From Thermoleophilia bacterium (GTDB lineage: Bacteria > Actinomycetota > Thermoleophilia > Gaiellales > Gaiellaceae): DNA of 6,458 nt. A program made the translations under genes and the position numbers. The first letter of the stretch is position 1. Each line of letters starts with the position of its first letter. The notes under the pieces were generated by a model. It was not told where the DNA came from. It saw nothing but the letters and a program-made list of their open reading frames with translations, and made no database searches. The stretch spans positions 1 through 6,458 of the forward strand of contig JACVSB010000103.1 of assembly GCA_014534155.1 (NCBI GenBank), in the 5' to 3' direction. Below, in pieces: positions 6,028 to 6,458 of this stretch.

Positions 6028-6458
6028 TCCGCGTCCCGCGTCTTCTCGAGGTAGACGTCCTCGAGCGTCCGCGGCTGCACCTGGAGGCCCTCGAGCTCGA
6101 CGCCCGCCGCGAGCGCGTCGCCGGTCAGCTCGTGGAGGACGCGCGTCGGCTCCTCCGTGCCGATCACGACTTCCTCGCCGTTTCGACGGAAGCGGATCTC
6201 GACGAGCTCGGCCGCGACCAAGTCGCCGGGGGTCCCTGTTGCGACCAGGCGCCCGTCGCGCAGGATGGCGAGCGTGTCGGCGAGCGTCTGCGCCTCCTCC
6301 AGGTAGTGCGTCGTGAGGAGGATCGTCTTGCCGAGGTTCCGCAGGCCGCGGATCGTCTCCCACGCGCGCCGGCGCGCCGCGGGGTCGAACCCGGTGGTCG
6401 GCTCGTCGAGGAAGACGAGCTCCGGGTCGCCGACGAGCGCCAGGCCGAGGTCGAGGCG
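6024..6458 (-). CDS. ABC transporter ATP-binding protein, C-terminal part (5' end beyond the right edge)
   Basis: The last 144 codons of an ABC ATPase that energises the adjacent permease; the start lies outside the window. Reading inward from the edge, the frame gives RLDLGLALVGDPELVFLDEP: the helix that follows the ABC signature (the signature itself falls just outside), then Walker B LVFLDEP with its catalytic Glu, the D-loop TTGFDP, and the H-switch in LLTTHYLEEA. After DGRLVATGTPGDL comes a C-terminal extension of about 65 residues ending TLEDVYLEKTRDAE, the typical tail of DrrA/CcmA-type exporter ATPases (TLEDVFL). Walker A, Q-loop and signature cannot be checked here. The TGA stop at 6026-6024 overlaps the permease GTG, so the two are probably translated together in a 1:1 manner. 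Confidence 0.92.
   Translation of the reverse strand, partial: RLDLGLALVGDPELVFLDEPTTGFDPAARRRAWETIRGLRNLGKTILLTTHYLEEAQTLADTLAILRDGRLVATGTPGDLVAAELVEIRFRRNGEEVVIGTEEPTRVLHELTGDALAAGVELEGLQVQPRTLEDVYLEKTRDAE

Noticed and set aside
6028..6363. Upstream extension of the permease frame on the minus strand
   Set aside because: It reads as Arg/Pro/Ala-rich sequence overlapping the ATPase. The GTG at 6027 overlapping the ATPase stop is the natural start.
5281..6458. ABC pair as a Wzm/Wzt O-antigen exporter
   Set aside because: The permease and the ATPase tail (TLEDVYLEK) look like the DrrA/DrrB class, the ATPase lacks a Wzt-type carbohydrate-binding extension, and the pair is transcribed away from the glycan operon.

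Overview
The window is very GC-rich protein-coding DNA. By eye it is well above 65% GC, almost every third codon position is G or C, and GTG starts are frequent. There are essentially no gaps between genes. Codon use and protein style suggest a high-GC actinobacterium, possibly the Thermoleophilia/Gaiellales side of the phylum. That is an impression from sequence style, since no rRNA or other marker gene is present.

Left and centre (1-5274, + strand) is one tightly packed five-gene operon for heptose-type sugar metabolism and glycan assembly. In order it holds: (1) a protein open at the left edge whose C-terminal domain is a GmhB-type HAD phosphatase (heptose-bisphosphate phosphatase class), preceded in the same frame by a hydrophobic stretch that looks like the tail of another domain, perhaps a glycosyltransferase; (2) a GT9 heptosyltransferase-family protein; (3) a fusion of a GT4 glycosyltransferase with a complete GmhA sedoheptulose-7-phosphate isomerase domain; (4) a classical short-chain dehydrogenase; (5) a radical SAM protein with a reduced SPASM-like C-terminus. 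Every junction overlaps (TGATG, GTGA, 14 nt, 10 nt), so the genes are probably co-transcribed and translationally coupled.

Right (5281-6458, - strand) is a convergent gene pair for an ABC exporter: an ABC-2 type permease and its ATPase, which runs off the right edge. The two operons meet tail to tail with only 6 nt between stop codons.

Working model: GmhA and GmhB supply two steps of the route from sedoheptulose 7-phosphate to a nucleotide-activated heptose. The GT9 and GT4 enzymes transfer sugars to a surface glycan or glycolipid, and the SDR plus radical SAM enzyme may tailor the sugar. The kinase and nucleotidyltransferase steps (HldE or HddA/HddC type) are not in the window and would be expected to its left or elsewhere. 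The most notable point is that isomerase and glycosyltransferase are on one polypeptide, with a possibly parallel glycosyltransferase-phosphatase arrangement at the left edge. No RNA genes, mobile elements, CRISPR arrays, substantial repeats or convincing rho-independent terminators were seen, and no non-coding stretch is longer than a few bases.
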